A DNA stretch of 64,000 bases from Leptospira levettii (GTDB lineage Bacteria > Spirochaetota > Leptospiria > Leptospirales > Leptospiraceae), in contig NZ_NPDM01000002.1 of assembly GCF_002812085.1 (NCBI RefSeq), positions 372,001-436,000 on the forward strand, read 5' to 3'. This document shows, in pieces, positions 44,531 to 53,632 of the stretch. Numbering within the stretch: position 1 is the stretch's first letter; every line of letters begins with the position of its first letter. Made by a program: the position numbers and the translations under genes. Below the pieces are notes generated by a model. It saw only the letters and a list, made by a program, of their open reading frames with translations. It ran no database searches and had not been told where the DNA came from.

Positions 44531-47278
44531 TTATAGTTTACGAGCAATCTCGCGAATCTCGTATGCTTCGATTTCATCACCCACGGAGAAGTCATTGAAT
44601 CCATCGAGTAAGATACCACACTCAAATCCAGTGAGAACATCAGCCACATCGTCTTTCATACGTTTGAGGTTTTTGATTTTCCCTTCCCAAGTGATCTCAC
44701 CTGTTTCGCTGGAAATCACACGAACGTATGCTTGTTTGGTCACCTTACCGGATTTCACCATACAACCTGCAATGTTCCCCACTTTGGAGATTTTGAATAC
44801 ATCACGGATTTCGACTTTACCAATGATGTTTTCCACTTTTTCAGGTTCGAGCATTCCTTCCATGGAAGCTTTCACTTCATTGACCACATCGTAGATGATG
44901 CTATAGTATTTGATTTCGACTTTTTCTTTCTCAGCAAGAGAAACCGTTTTTGGATTCGCACGAGTGTGAAAACCAATCACGATCGCATTCGATGCCGATG
45001 CTAGGATGATATCGGAATCCACAATCGCACCAGTTCCTGCATGGATTACGTTGAGGCGAACATCTGCCGTTGAAAGTTTTTCAAGGGCTTCTTTTACCGC
45101 TTCTGTCGATCCACGTACGTCTGCTTTGATGATGACTTTGAGTTCTTTGAGGGCACCTTGTTTGATGATCTCACTCATATTATCGAGTGTCACACGAGTT
45201 GCCGCATTTTTCGACTGGCCAAGTCTTTCATAATCTTGACGGCTATGAGAGATGGTTCGTGCTTCTTTGTCGTCAATCACCACATCAAATGGTGCTCCTG
45301 CATCTGGTACTCCATCGAGTCCCGTGACAAGGGCTGGAAAGGATGGACCTGCTTCTTTGATGGAACGACCAAGGTCGTCATACATCGCACGGACACGTCC
45401 TGCATGTACTCCCGCAACAAAGGCATCACCCACACGAAGAGTTCCGTTTTGGATGAGAACGGTTGCCACAGCACCACGACCTGGATCGAGTTTTGCTTCG
45501 ACAATGGTTCCTTTTGCTTTTCGTTTCGGATTGGCTTTGTGATCGAGAAGTTCTGCTTGGATGATGAGCATCTCAAGGAGTTTATCAATTCCAATATTAC
45601 TTTTTGCTGATATATCACAGAAGATGGTAGTTCCACCCCATTCTTCTGGTTGTAAACCGTAGTTTGAAAGTTCTTGTCTCACCTTTTCTGGGTTAGCTGC
45701 TGGTAGGTCAATTTTGTTGACCGCAACAATGATCGGAACTTCTGCTTCTTTGGCATGGTTAATCGCTTCAATGGTTTGAGGCATCACACCATCATCTGCA
45801 GCAACAACAAGGACAACAATGTCAGTTACCGATGCTCCGCGTGCTCTCATCGAAGTGAAAGCCTCGTGACCTGGTGTATCGAGGAAGGCGATTTTTCCGC
45901 GTTCCGTTTCTACTTGGTAGGCACCAATGTGTTGTGTGATTCCACCAGATTCCCCTTCTGCCACTCGAGATGACCGAATGGTATCGAGGAGTTTTGTTTT
46001 ACCATGGTCAACGTGACCCATGATGGTGACAACAGGTGGACGAGTGATGTAATCTGCTGGATCATCTTTTTCTTCTTCAATGACAGTTTCATCATAGAGG
46101 GAAACAATCTTCACCTTACAGCCGTAATCGTCTGCTAGGATGGAAGCAGTTTCGGCATCGATCACATTATTGATCGTTACCATCATCCCCATTTTCATGA
46201 GTTTACTAATCACTTCACCTGGTTTTAGGTTTAGTTTTTTAGCAATCTCACCCACTTGGATGTTTTCTAAAATTGAGATTTCTTTTGGTACAGCGGCTAG
46301 TGCTGCCGCCTGTGCCTTTTGTTTACGAAAGGATTGTTTGAAAAACTTAGTGTTTTCGTTTTCTTCCCTTCCGCCTTTTTCTTTATCAAAAACTTTCTTT
46401 TTGGCGCCACCTGGTCCACCTGCACCCGGGAGTCCTCCTGGAGGAGCACCAAACGGAGCATCACCTGGAGGTCTACCACCACCGCCTGGCCCACCTTGTC
46501 CAATTGGTCTTGCACCGCGGTTTCCTTGGTACCCACCACCTGGTCCACCTTGGCCTGGTCCTCTGTTCCCTTGGTAACCACCACCTTGTCCTGGTCCGCG
46601 ATTCCCTTGGTATCCACCACCTGGTCCACCTTGGCCTGGTCCTCTGTTCCCTTGGTAACCACCGCCTTGTCCTGGTCCGCGATTCCCTTGGTATCCACCA
46701 CCCTGACCACCTTGGCCTGGTCCTCTGTTCCCTTGGTATCCGCCACCTTGGCCTGGCCCACGGTTTCCTTGGTAACCACCACCCTGTCCATCTTGTCTTT
46801 GTGGACGTGGGGTTGTTGGTCGGCTGACAATGGGATTACGGTCTTCTTTTCTAAAATAACCTTGGTTTCCACCACCTTGGCCACCACCAGAACGGTAGTT
46901 TGGCGAAGATGTGTCCCCAGAAAGAATGGATTCCGGCTTGCGGTCCATCTGCGGTTTTTCTCTTTCGATTTGCGGAAGAGGTTCCGGTTTTCTTTCAGGA
47001 CGAGATACTATCGGAGAGGCTTGGGAAGGAGCTTGCGGACCGGATCCGAGACCTTGTCGTTTTGCTTCTTCGCGAATGAGTTCGTTTAAATCCTTTTTTT
47101 TGTCCCCACCAGAAGTGGAAGGTTGTTTCACTTCCGCCGCTTGTTGTTGGCCTTGGGAACCGGATTCTTTTTTCTCATCAGAAGGGGCCGCTTTCTTTTT
47201 GATGACAAGTTTTTTCTTGGTTTTGTCACCACTGGCTCCCTGCTGGAGGGTTTCTTTGATCGATTTTTGCTCTTCCAT
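44531..47278 (-). CDS. infB: Translation initiation factor IF-2 with Gly-rich repeat region
   Basis: GTPase that positions fMet-tRNA on the 30S subunit. The N-terminal 310 residues are a low-complexity extension: Lys/Gln/Ser-rich first, then a run of seven YQGNRG units separated by GPGQGG, and a Pro/Gly segment. The core from about 330 has the IF-2 N domain ([30 protein letters not shown]), the G domain ([34 protein letters not shown]), domain II and the C-terminal fMet-tRNA-binding domain ending with [22 protein letters not shown]. The repeats are encoded by an 81-bp unit, so length may differ between strains. In the conserved nusA-infB-rbfA order. Confidence 0.96.
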   Translation of the reverse strand: MEEQKSIKETLQQGASGDKTKKKLVIKKKAAPSDEKKESGSQGQQQAAEVKQPSTSGGDKKKDLNELIREEAKRQGLGSGPQAPSQASPIVSRPERKPEPLPQIEREKPQMDRKPESILSGDTSSPNYRSGGGQGGGNQGYFRKEDRNPIVSRPTTPRPQRQDGQGGGYQGNRGPGQGGGYQGNRGPGQGGQGGGYQGNRGPGQGGGYQGNRGPGQGGPGGGYQGNRGPGQGGGYQGNRGPGQGGPGGGYQGNRGARPIGQGGPGGGGRPPGDAPFGAPPGGLPGAGGPGGAKKKVFDKEKGGREENENTKFFKQSFRKQKAQAAALAAVPKEISILENIQVGEIAKKLNLKPGEVISKLMKMGMMVTINNVIDAETASILADDYGCKVKIVSLYDETVIEEEKDDPADYITRPPVVTIMGHVDHGKTKLLDTIRSSRVAEGESGGITQHIGAYQVETERGKIAFLDTPGHEAFTSMRARGASVTDIVVLVVAADDGVMPQTIEAINHAKEAEVPIIVAVNKIDLPAANPEKVRQELSNYGLQPEEWGGTTIFCDISAKSNIGIDKLLEMLIIQAELLDHKANPKRKAKGTIVEAKLDPGRGAVATVLIQNGTLRVGDAFVAGVHAGRVRAMYDDLGRSIKEAGPSFPALVTGLDGVPDAGAPFDVVIDDKEARTISHSRQDYERLGQSKNAATRVTLDNMSEIIKQGALKELKVIIKADVRGSTEAVKEALEKLSTADVRLNVIHAGTGAIVDSDIILASASNAIVIGFHTRANPKTVSLAEKEKVEIKYYSIIYDVVNEVKASMEGMLEPEKVENIIGKVEIRDVFKISKVGNIAGCMVKSGKVTKQAYVRVISSETGEITWEGKIKNLKRMKDDVADVLTGFECGILLDGFNDFSVGDEIEAYEIREIARKL
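46520..46800. repeat. 81-bp tandem repeat inside infB
   Basis: The string CTCTGTTCC recurs at 46561, 46642 and 46723, exactly 81 bases apart, with most of the sequence between copies conserved. Each unit encodes 27 residues holding two YQGNRG blocks. Confidence 0.85.
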
Positions 47279-47293
47279 ATTATGCCTTAAAAC

Positions 47294-48694
47294 TTAACCC
47301 TCTTCTACCCATTCGATTGACTCACGTAACAGACGTAAAATTTGTTCTGCCGTGGTTTTTCCGATTCCGGAAATTTTCGAAAGTTCTTCCTGGCTGAACT
47401 CAAGAAGGGTTTCCACATTTTTGATCCCACCAGCCTCTAGTAGGCCAACGATTCTTGGTGTGAGACCAGGGATTTCAGAAAGAGGTGTGTAACCAGAATC
47501 TTCTTCCTCTTCTTCTTGTCCCGATTGGTTGTAATTGTCTTCCGATTCTTCCATTGCTTCTTGTTGTGCATTGAAAAGTCGGTCGAGTTTTTCGCGTGCT
47601 TCAGGCGACGCGAGTTCTTGGTTGTATTGTGATACAGTTTTGATATCGATTTTGAATCCAGAAAGTTGGGAGACAAGTTTTACATTGGACCCGTTAATCC
47701 CAATCGCAAGCGATAAAGATTCATCTGGAACAATGACTAGTGCATCCCCACGTTTTCTGTCCACATGCACTTCCACAGGTTTTGCAGGAGAAATCGCGTT
47801 GGCAATAAAAACACTTGGCTCATCGGAATGGAGGACAATATCAATCCTCTCATTTCCTAGTTCCCTAACAATCGCCTGGATCCTTACCCCTTTCATTCCC
47901 ACACAAGCTCCCACTGGGTCTACATCGGACTTACTTGTGGTCACAACCACCTTTGTTCTGTAAGATGGAATGCGGGCAACATCTCTGATTTCGACAATCC
48001 CATCATACACTTCCGGAATTTCCATTTCAAAGAGTTTTTTCACAAAATCACCAGAAGCACGTGAAAGTGTGATCACTGGCATTGGTTCCCGTGGGCGAAG
48101 TTCCACACGAGAGATAATGGCTTTGAGACGATCCCCTTGGCGGTATTTTTCACCTGGGTTTTGGTCTTTTTTCAACATAATGCCTTCTACCTTACCTAGG
48201 TCGATGGACATGATGTCTTTTTTCCAACGTTGGAAGTACCCGTGTGTGAGTTCCCCTTCTTTGGATTTGTATTCTTGGTAGAGTAATTCTTTTTCCATAT
48301 CGCGGAGGCGTTGGAAAACCATTTGTTTGGCTTGGCTCGAAAGGACCCGAGACAAGTCTTGTGGTTTTTCAAACACTCGGATTTGGTTTCCCACTTCAAT
48401 TTTTGGATCGATTTTAACTGCATCTTCCAAAGAGATTTCAAGTGGGTTTGTTGTTTTCCCTTCTACGACATCGCGTAAAACAGAGATGATGATTTCATTT
48501 TTATTATCGGAGCCAAATTCCACTTGGCAACGATCATCGGTTTCCGCTTCTAAACCGACTTTTTTGCGATAGGCAGCAAGGAGTGAGTCGCGGATGACAC
48601 CGTATACGAGATCTTTATCAAGAGATTTATCCTGACAGAATTGTTGGATGGCTTCGAATAGCCCAGTTTCTTTCGTTGCTTGTTTTGTCGCCAT
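47294..48694 (-). CDS. nusA: Transcription termination/antitermination factor NusA
   Basis: Binds RNA polymerase and influences pausing, termination and rRNA antitermination. An N-terminal polymerase-binding domain (about 1-125), an S1 domain (GKVEGIMLKKDQNPGEKYRQGDRLKAIISRV), and two KH domains (VGACVGMKGVRIQAIVRELGNERIDIV; ISPAKPVEVHVDRKRGDALVIVPDESLSLAIGINGSNVKLVSQLSGFKIDI) are seen. An acidic linker then leads to a helix-hairpin-helix end (LSEIPGLTPRIVGLLEAGGIKNVETLLEFSQEELSKISGIGKTTAEQIL). 466 residues. Follows rimP by 4 bases and precedes infB by 15. Confidence 0.96.
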   Translation of the reverse strand: MATKQATKETGLFEAIQQFCQDKSLDKDLVYGVIRDSLLAAYRKKVGLEAETDDRCQVEFGSDNKNEIIISVLRDVVEGKTTNPLEISLEDAVKIDPKIEVGNQIRVFEKPQDLSRVLSSQAKQMVFQRLRDMEKELLYQEYKSKEGELTHGYFQRWKKDIMSIDLGKVEGIMLKKDQNPGEKYRQGDRLKAIISRVELRPREPMPVITLSRASGDFVKKLFEMEIPEVYDGIVEIRDVARIPSYRTKVVVTTSKSDVDPVGACVGMKGVRIQAIVRELGNERIDIVLHSDEPSVFIANAISPAKPVEVHVDRKRGDALVIVPDESLSLAIGINGSNVKLVSQLSGFKIDIKTVSQYNQELASPEAREKLDRLFNAQQEAMEESEDNYNQSGQEEEEEDSGYTPLSEIPGLTPRIVGLLEAGGIKNVETLLEFSQEELSKISGIGKTTAEQILRLLRESIEWVEEG

Positions 48695-48698
48695 AGTC

Positions 48699-49187
48699 TT
48701 AAATTTCTAAATACAAATTTCCCTTTCGTATTTCTGCGATGGGCATAGATACCGATTTTTGGTTCTTTTTGTGTCGAGTTTTACGATCGTAAAGCGTAAG
48801 CTCAACGGAATCCCCCGAAACCGGTCCCAAACGAAATAATCGTTTGTCCCATTTCCCTGATTCCAGCGGCACTTCTAGTTTTGCTAAAAGTCCTTGGAAA
48901 CGAATTAAATCCTCCGGCAAACGTAAAACACGTTCTGCTCCCGCGGAGGAGACTTGGAGAGTGAAATCAAATTCCTCTCCCCATTGGTCCAGCTCCTCTT
49001 TGAGTCTCCTAGACACAGTCTCACAATCTTCTAAACTAGCAGAGCCAGTTTTGTCTGTGAGATGATCAAGTTCTATCTCAATGAGGGCGTGGTTTTTCCG
49101 ATTCTGTACTTGGAGCGAAAAAAGCGCTAGAGGTGGAGCGAGAACTCGTAAAATCAGTTCTCTGATGTTTTCCTCGGTATATACCAA
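48699..49187 (-). CDS. rimP: Ribosome maturation factor RimP
   Basis: Assists 30S assembly. N-terminal alpha/beta domain with ALIEIELDHLTDKTGSASLEDCETVSRRLKEELDQ and DFTLQVSSAGAERVLRLPEDLIRFQG (the SSPGxxR-like motif), followed by a C-terminal Sm-like barrel (VELTLYDRKTR, EIRKGNLYLEI). 162 residues, normal length. First gene of the rimP-nusA-infB-rbfA-truB-rpsO-pnp cluster. Two inverted repeats lie in its upstream region. Confidence 0.92.
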   Translation of the reverse strand: MVYTEENIRELILRVLAPPLALFSLQVQNRKNHALIEIELDHLTDKTGSASLEDCETVSRRLKEELDQWGEEFDFTLQVSSAGAERVLRLPEDLIRFQGLLAKLEVPLESGKWDKRLFRLGPVSGDSVELTLYDRKTRHKKNQKSVSMPIAEIRKGNLYLEI

Positions 49188-49198
49188 ACCATATCCAA

Positions 49199-49251
49199 AG
49201 ATTCCAATAGGAATCTGTATAAGAGACCAAAGCTCATGCTAAAATTTAGCA
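49199..49251. promoter_or_regulatory. Two inverted repeats in the rimP / lipoprotein divergent region
   Basis: AGATTCC (49199-49205), loop AATA, GGAATCT (49210-49216); then TGCTAAA, one base, TTTAGCA (49237-49251). They lie between the rimP start and the divergent lipoprotein. Either could be an operator or a leader hairpin of the rimP mRNA. No clear -35/-10 pair was found. Confidence 0.45.
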
Positions 49252-49319
49252 CGTCTCATGACAGGCTAGGAAAAGCGAGTTGTCCTGTAAATAAAAAATT
49301 AGGGAATGGATGTTGCACC

Positions 49320-50426
49320 ATGAGACCCCTGTATTTTAGCCTCCTTCTTTTTGTTTCCGTTTCCTGCTTACGTTTCCGTGTTGAGAACCTAAAAGAAGAA
49401 ATCCTCTTCCGAATCCCCCTTGGGGCGACTAATGAAACCTTTGAAGGTGTGGTGGTAAACCAGGTATTGACCAATGTTCCCTTAACCATCCCTACATCCT
49501 CAAATATTTCAGCCCTAGCCGACAACAAACAGTCGGTGATCAAACTATTTGATCGGAATGGAAGGCTTGATGCCACCATCGGGAACCCTGATTTTAAATC
49601 GGTTGCAGGGATCCCCCATTACCCTTTTCGCTTCGGTGGGATCGGAATTGTGGCAATGAATGAAGACGGAGACCTCGTGGTCCAAAACCGAATTTCTTCC
49701 AAAGGGATGGAACTCCCCCCCGGCCAAGAAAATTTATACAAAACCTATAGTGGTGCTTTTTCCACCCAAGGGACTACCGTTCTCCCTTCCTTTCTTGTCC
49801 AAATCACCCAAAAAGGTGTTGTGAAATTTATGTTAGGTGCTTCTGGGAAAAACTCAGAACCATTCCGTTACATTGAATCCATTTTACCTGGTGAAGGGGA
49901 TAAATTATTTGTATACCATCGGATTGCAGAAGAAATGCGACTCTCGTATTTTGAAGAAGGAGAACTCAAAGGGAATTTAAAAGAATCCACTTTGGATGTT
50001 TTCAATAGTAATGATGCCAAAGAATATGACATCACGTTAGACAAACTTCTCCCCCACCCAGAAGGAGAGTATGTACTCGGTTCCTTTAGTTATGATTCCA
50101 AAAAAGACAAACGTTTTAAATTTCGTCGGATTTACAGGTTTCAATTTGATTCCAAACAATCAGAACTCTTAAAAGAAATCCAAGACCCTTCTGAGATTTT
50201 ATTTTCCATCCGGAATAATGGTGAATTTTACATTTGGGAAACAGAAGATGGAGGAAACTCTGTCCGTCTCCAAGTGCATGACAAAGAAGGAAACCACATC
50301 AATAACAAAAGAATTCCGTTTTCGAGTCCACGAGGACAGTGGAGGGAAACCTACACGGATGCCTTTGACACCATTTATTCAGTTCGCATTCGAGCGGGTG
50401 CCTTAGAAGTGTACCGCTGGATTTAA
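49320..50426 (+). CDS. Conserved leptospiral-type lipoprotein, propeller-like
   Basis: A 368-residue lipoprotein: signal MRPLYFSLLLFVSVSC with Cys-16 as the lipidated residue. The mature protein has regularly spaced beta strands such as KQSVIKLFDRNGRLDATIG, IGIVAMNEDGDLVVQNRI, FLVQITQKGVVKFMLG and KLFVYHRIAEEMRLSYF. These are typical of a beta-propeller built from NHL/PQQ-like blades, without a catalytic motif. The frame is open from 49236, but only the ATG at 49320 gives a clean signal peptide. I believe leptospires keep a family at this place next to rimP, but cannot check it. Its stop is followed directly by the nnr ATG, so they form an operon. Confidence 0.7.
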   Translation: MRPLYFSLLLFVSVSCLRFRVENLKEEILFRIPLGATNETFEGVVVNQVLTNVPLTIPTSSNISALADNKQSVIKLFDRNGRLDATIGNPDFKSVAGIPHYPFRFGGIGIVAMNEDGDLVVQNRISSKGMELPPGQENLYKTYSGAFSTQGTTVLPSFLVQITQKGVVKFMLGASGKNSEPFRYIESILPGEGDKLFVYHRIAEEMRLSYFEEGELKGNLKESTLDVFNSNDAKEYDITLDKLLPHPEGEYVLGSFSYDSKKDKRFKFRRIYRFQFDSKQSELLKEIQDPSEILFSIRNNGEFYIWETEDGGNSVRLQVHDKEGNHINNKRIPFSSPRGQWRETYTDAFDTIYSVRIRAGALEVYRWI

Positions 50427-51926
50427 ATGAAACAAATCCCTCTTTTTACAAATCAAGAATCGAAACATTTAGATTCATTGGCAATTTCCTCTCTCGGGTT
50501 TTCTGAACAAACTCTTATGGGTATGGCCGCCTTATCAGTGTTTCACGCAAATGAAGACCTTTGGAAAACGGCAGAATCCATATGGATTGTTTGCGGAAGT
50601 GGTGGAAACGGTGGTGATGGTTATGCACTTGCCCACACTCTTTTCCAAGAAGGATATGATGTTAAAGTTTACCAAACTTCAACTAACAAAAATATTGCGG
50701 GGAGATTTTATGAATCACTCGTGAAATCTACCTTAAGCAAGATTGGAGATTTACAAAAATTCGAATCTGATTTGGAAGATGGGGAGACAGATTCAGTCCT
50801 ACTCGTAGATGCACTCCTAGGAACTGGATTCCAATCCCCAATCACATCCCAATTAAAATCCACAATTGAAGCCATTAATGATTCCGATGTTATTTTTTAC
50901 AGACTATCACTCGATACACCGAGTGGCTGGGATCCATACCAATTAGGTTATCAAACCAAAGAGAATCATGTTTTTGTGTATGCCGATTCCATTGAAGAAC
51001 TTGGCACTCGCAAATGGGAAAATGTAGGGTATATTTATGAAAAAGACAACCTGATCCCCAGGTATTATGAATCGATTGGATTTCCCATCCGCACCCATTT
51101 ATCAAACATTCATTTTTCCAATCGTTTTTATCTAGAACCAGATCCAGAAAAAGCCACCCAAGTCCTCAAACGAAAACAAAAAGCACATAAATACAGTGCA
51201 GGGTCTGCGATGTTTTATGGAGGTGGCGAAGGAATGGAAGGTGCCATCTTACTTTCGGAATCTGCTTTTTCCAGATTGGGTGGCGGAATCTCAAAAGTAT
51301 TTTCACCATCAAAATCCATCACAAACTTAGTTTTAAAAGAAGACTTATCGAAGATGGCATTGACTTCTGATTTTTTGTCAATGGTGAGTGATCCCTTTTT
51401 TGCTAAAACCAAAACGATCGTTGTAGGACCTGGTCTCACTTCTTATCCAAAAGGACTGGAAGGATGGAAGATGGAACCTGGCAAAACATTGGTTTTGGAT
51501 GCAGGTGCGATTCCAAGTATTGGAACCAAACTACCCATTGGGGATCGAGTGATTCTTACACCGCACGTAGGGGAACTAAACCGTATGACTGGTAAAATTC
51601 ACAACTCCGTACAGGAAGCCTATGATACCTTGGTTCCTTTCGCAAAAGAAAACCAGGTGTATGTACTTTTAAAATCATTCGTAAGCCTTCTTGTATGCCC
51701 TGATGGAACCAGTTACGTTTGGGAATCTCCGAATCCAAAACTGGCAACCATGGGAACAGGTGATTTATTATCAGGAATCCTTGCACGTTATTTTAGTTTG
51801 GATTTGGATTTGTCAGTAGTGGAAGTGGTTTTACTTGCGTTATCGTTCCTCGACCAATCCAAACAATTAGAGGAACCCTATCCTACTGCAAACCAAATCT
51901 TAACATCCCTTGTGGAGACATTATAA
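50427..51926 (+). CDS. nnrD: Bifunctional NAD(P)HX epimerase / ADP-dependent dehydratase
   Basis: Repairs hydrated NAD(P)H. The N-terminal epimerase (about 1-210) has MKQIPLFTNQESKHLDSLAI, VCGSGGNGGDGYALA and VDALLGTGFQSPI. The C-terminal ribokinase-like dehydratase (about 235-499) has YSAGSAMFYGGGEGMEGAILLSESAFSRLGGG, VVGPGLTSYPKG, VILTPHVGELNRMTG and the catalytic MGTGDLLSGILA. The fused form of 499 residues matches the E. coli-type enzyme. It starts on the base after the lipoprotein stop and overlaps the next gene by one base. Confidence 0.93.
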   Translation: MKQIPLFTNQESKHLDSLAISSLGFSEQTLMGMAALSVFHANEDLWKTAESIWIVCGSGGNGGDGYALAHTLFQEGYDVKVYQTSTNKNIAGRFYESLVKSTLSKIGDLQKFESDLEDGETDSVLLVDALLGTGFQSPITSQLKSTIEAINDSDVIFYRLSLDTPSGWDPYQLGYQTKENHVFVYADSIEELGTRKWENVGYIYEKDNLIPRYYESIGFPIRTHLSNIHFSNRFYLEPDPEKATQVLKRKQKAHKYSAGSAMFYGGGEGMEGAILLSESAFSRLGGGISKVFSPSKSITNLVLKEDLSKMALTSDFLSMVSDPFFAKTKTIVVGPGLTSYPKGLEGWKMEPGKTLVLDAGAIPSIGTKLPIGDRVILTPHVGELNRMTGKIHNSVQEAYDTLVPFAKENQVYVLLKSFVSLLVCPDGTSYVWESPNPKLATMGTGDLLSGILARYFSLDLDLSVVEVVLLALSFLDQSKQLEEPYPTANQILTSLVETL

Positions 51927-52537
51927 TGGGAAAAGGTTACCACTCACGTTCTCCAGAAGAATTTCGTGACTATCTAAAACAAATCAATGATAAACACAAA
52001 AAAACAAGATGGAGGCAAATTGTCCTTTTTATTGATTTGGTTTTAGTTGTTCTCATTTTTTATATTGGTTTCAAAGCTCTGAACCCAGGAAGTTTTCAAA
52101 ATAGCACAAAGTCCGACAAACAGGTGGTAGATGGATATCCTACTTATTTAAGTTTATCAAGAGAGGAAGACCCAACATACCAAGGTTATTTTTTATTCAT
52201 TGAAAATCATACAAAATTTGAAACCAAAGTTCCATTTGCCACATGGAAATCTGAGTTTCGAATCAAAACAAAAAATGGTATTTTGTGTTTTTCGGAACCC
52301 ATTGAATGGGAAGAAAGAACCATTCCTTCCGAGGCTAATGGATTTTTATACCATTCCGTTTCTAAAGAAAGATGGAAGTCACTTGTGCCAGATTGCCGAA
52401 AGGAAATTTTTGATGAGGAAGCATCCATCTTTCGTTCCAAATTTCGGTCCCTTGATTTAGGGTTTTATGCGCAAGTGGTTATCCATACAAATGATAGGTC
52501 TTACACCTTTCAAATCAAACAAAAACCTTATAAATGA
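51926..52537 (+). CDS. Membrane-anchored hypothetical protein
   Basis: A 203-residue protein with a short basic cytoplasmic head (about 1-30, including KKTRWRQ), one membrane segment (IVLFIDLVLVVLIFYIGFKAL), and an external domain of about 150 residues rich in beta strands (YQGYFLFIENHTKFETKVPFATWKSEFRIKTKNGILCFSEPIEW). No family recognised. Single-pass, type II-like topology. Its ATG overlaps the last base of the nnr stop, so it is the third gene of that operon. The ends converge with the DUF1398 gene by a 10-base overlap. Confidence 0.7.
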   Translation: MGKGYHSRSPEEFRDYLKQINDKHKKTRWRQIVLFIDLVLVVLIFYIGFKALNPGSFQNSTKSDKQVVDGYPTYLSLSREEDPTYQGYFLFIENHTKFETKVPFATWKSEFRIKTKNGILCFSEPIEWEERTIPSEANGFLYHSVSKERWKSLVPDCRKEIFDEEASIFRSKFRSLDLGFYAQVVIHTNDRSYTFQIKQKPYK

Positions 52538-52941
52538 ACTTCTGGGTACTCCTCAGTATAATTTTCCCCATTCACACCATAATAAATGACTTTCCTTCCA
52601 ATCAAATCAACATCATAACCGATTACTCCTGCCTCCCATGTTTCCTTTAAAAATTCTGGGAAAGTACTTCCACCATTTTGGTCTTTTCGGAGTGCCTTAA
52701 TCAAATTTTCTCTTTGAAAAACAGGTATTTCGTGAACACCTGAAACAATTGGAGTTCCTTGTTGGAGAACAGATCCACCTTGCATCTGATAAACGGCTTG
52801 GCAAGATGGTAAGGTCCAACGGTTTATGATCACACCAGCTTGCCTTAATACTTCAGCAAGGACGGGAAATCCACCCACTTTTGGTCGGATGGACATGGCA
52901 TACTTTTGTGCTTCTGTCAGCTTTGTCACTAGGTTTGACAT
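52528..52941 (-). CDS. DUF1398 family protein
   Basis: A 137-residue cytoplasmic protein of the YbcV/DUF1398 type. The pattern (Y)PKVGGFPVLAEVLRQAGVIINRWTLPSCQAVYQMQGGSVLQQG, then VHEIPVFQRENLIKALRKDQNGGSTFPEFLKETWEAGVIGYDVDLIGRKVIYYG, is that of the family: two alpha/beta halves with a Gly-Tyr-Asp-Val strand near the end. Biochemical role unknown. Eleven bases after the MarR gene and therefore likely its regulatory target. Confidence 0.75.
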   Translation of the reverse strand: MSNLVTKLTEAQKYAMSIRPKVGGFPVLAEVLRQAGVIINRWTLPSCQAVYQMQGGSVLQQGTPIVSGVHEIPVFQRENLIKALRKDQNGGSTFPEFLKETWEAGVIGYDVDLIGRKVIYYGVNGENYTEEYPEVHL

Positions 52942-52952
52942 TGGTTATTACC

Positions 52953-53423
52953 TCATTCAATAGGATTTGTATTTAAATTATGTAAGTTCGTGAGTTTCTT
53001 CAAAATGTTTCGAAGTTGTTTTTTTTCCAATCCAGTTAACTTTGAAAAAAAGGCATCATCGTTCTCGTCCGCTATTATTGCTAGTTTTGGAACCAGTGTT
53101 TTTCCTTGTTTTGTGAGTTTGATCTCTTGGTATCGCCTGTCGATCGTTCCTTCTTCACGACTCACAAGTCCTTTGTGTAACAGTCGATCAATGAGTTTGG
53201 AAACTGCCCCTCTGCTAAGACCTGTAATTTCAGCAACAATACTAGGTGATGTATTTGTTTCATGAGAATACATTTCTCTGAGGATCACCCATTCAGCAAC
53301 GGTGACATCCAAATTGGTTAGTTTTTTGGCAAAAGTATGTGACACTGCATTTGAAACCACTCTTAAATGATAACCTAAATGCGATTTTAAATGGCTAGGT
53401 TCCACTGACTTTGTTTTCTTCAC
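52953..53423 (-). CDS. MarR-family transcriptional regulator
   Basis: Winged-helix dimer that represses its operon and is released by small ligands or oxidants. Visible parts: helix 1 HLGYHLRVVSNAVSHTFAKKL, then VTVAEWVILREMYSHE, recognition helix GLSRGAVSKLIDRLLHKGLVSREEGTIDRRYQEIKLTKQGK (with the DxR wing) and dimerisation helices to the end. The frame runs back to 53516, but a perfect promoter lies inside that extension, so translation must start at or after 53423. A GTG at 53423 would begin almost at the mRNA 5' end (leaderless) and give 156 residues, the usual MarR size; a second GTG is 7 codons later. Operon with the DUF1398 gene. Confidence 0.88.
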   Translation of the reverse strand: MKKTKSVEPSHLKSHLGYHLRVVSNAVSHTFAKKLTNLDVTVAEWVILREMYSHETNTSPSIVAEITGLSRGAVSKLIDRLLHKGLVSREEGTIDRRYQEIKLTKQGKTLVPKLAIIADENDDAFFSKLTGLEKKQLRNILKKLTNLHNLNTNPIE

Positions 53424-53429
53424 ACACAA

Positions 53430-53458
53430 ATTATAGTTTCCTAGTAAACTATTGTCAA
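53430..53458 (-). promoter_or_regulatory. Consensus sigma-70 promoter with embedded operator
   Basis: On the minus strand TTGACA (53458-53453), 17 bases, TATAAT (53435-53430): perfect boxes at ideal spacing. The spacer holds a 7-6-7 inverted repeat, ATAGTTT and AAACTAT (53433-53439 and 53446-53452), overlapping the -10. This is the layout of an autorepressed MarR promoter. TTGTC/GACAA flanks the -35 as a second small repeat. Confidence 0.8.
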
Positions 53459-53578
53459 GACAATTATAAAGTCTTTTATTTAGAATGAAGTAGATTCTCG
53501 GAATTTTTGATTTCAATTGAATTCATTCATATATTTGAAAGAGGAAGAAAATAGTGATTAATGTTAGAGACGATAGTA

Positions 53579-53621
53579 GGGAGAAAACGGATTGTCGGAT
53601 TGACTGATTCCCCTTTCTCCC
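53579..53621. terminator. Possible terminator hairpin upstream of the MarR gene
   Basis: GGGAGAAA (53579-53586) and TTTCTCCC (53614-53621) form an 8-bp stem with a long loop that can fold further (GGAT/ATCC-like). It lies 12 bases after the stop of the small minus-strand protein. There is no clear T-run, so this is tentative. Confidence 0.4.
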
Positions 53622-53632
53622 CAAGAGCAGGT

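Noticed and set aside
46297..46887. Long open frames on both strands across the infB repeat.
   Set aside because: The 81-bp unit is a multiple of three, so every frame that is open once stays open. Only the IF2 frame fits the family.
53424..53516. N-terminal extension of the MarR protein.
   Set aside because: A perfect promoter lies inside it, so the mRNA would begin after this stretch.
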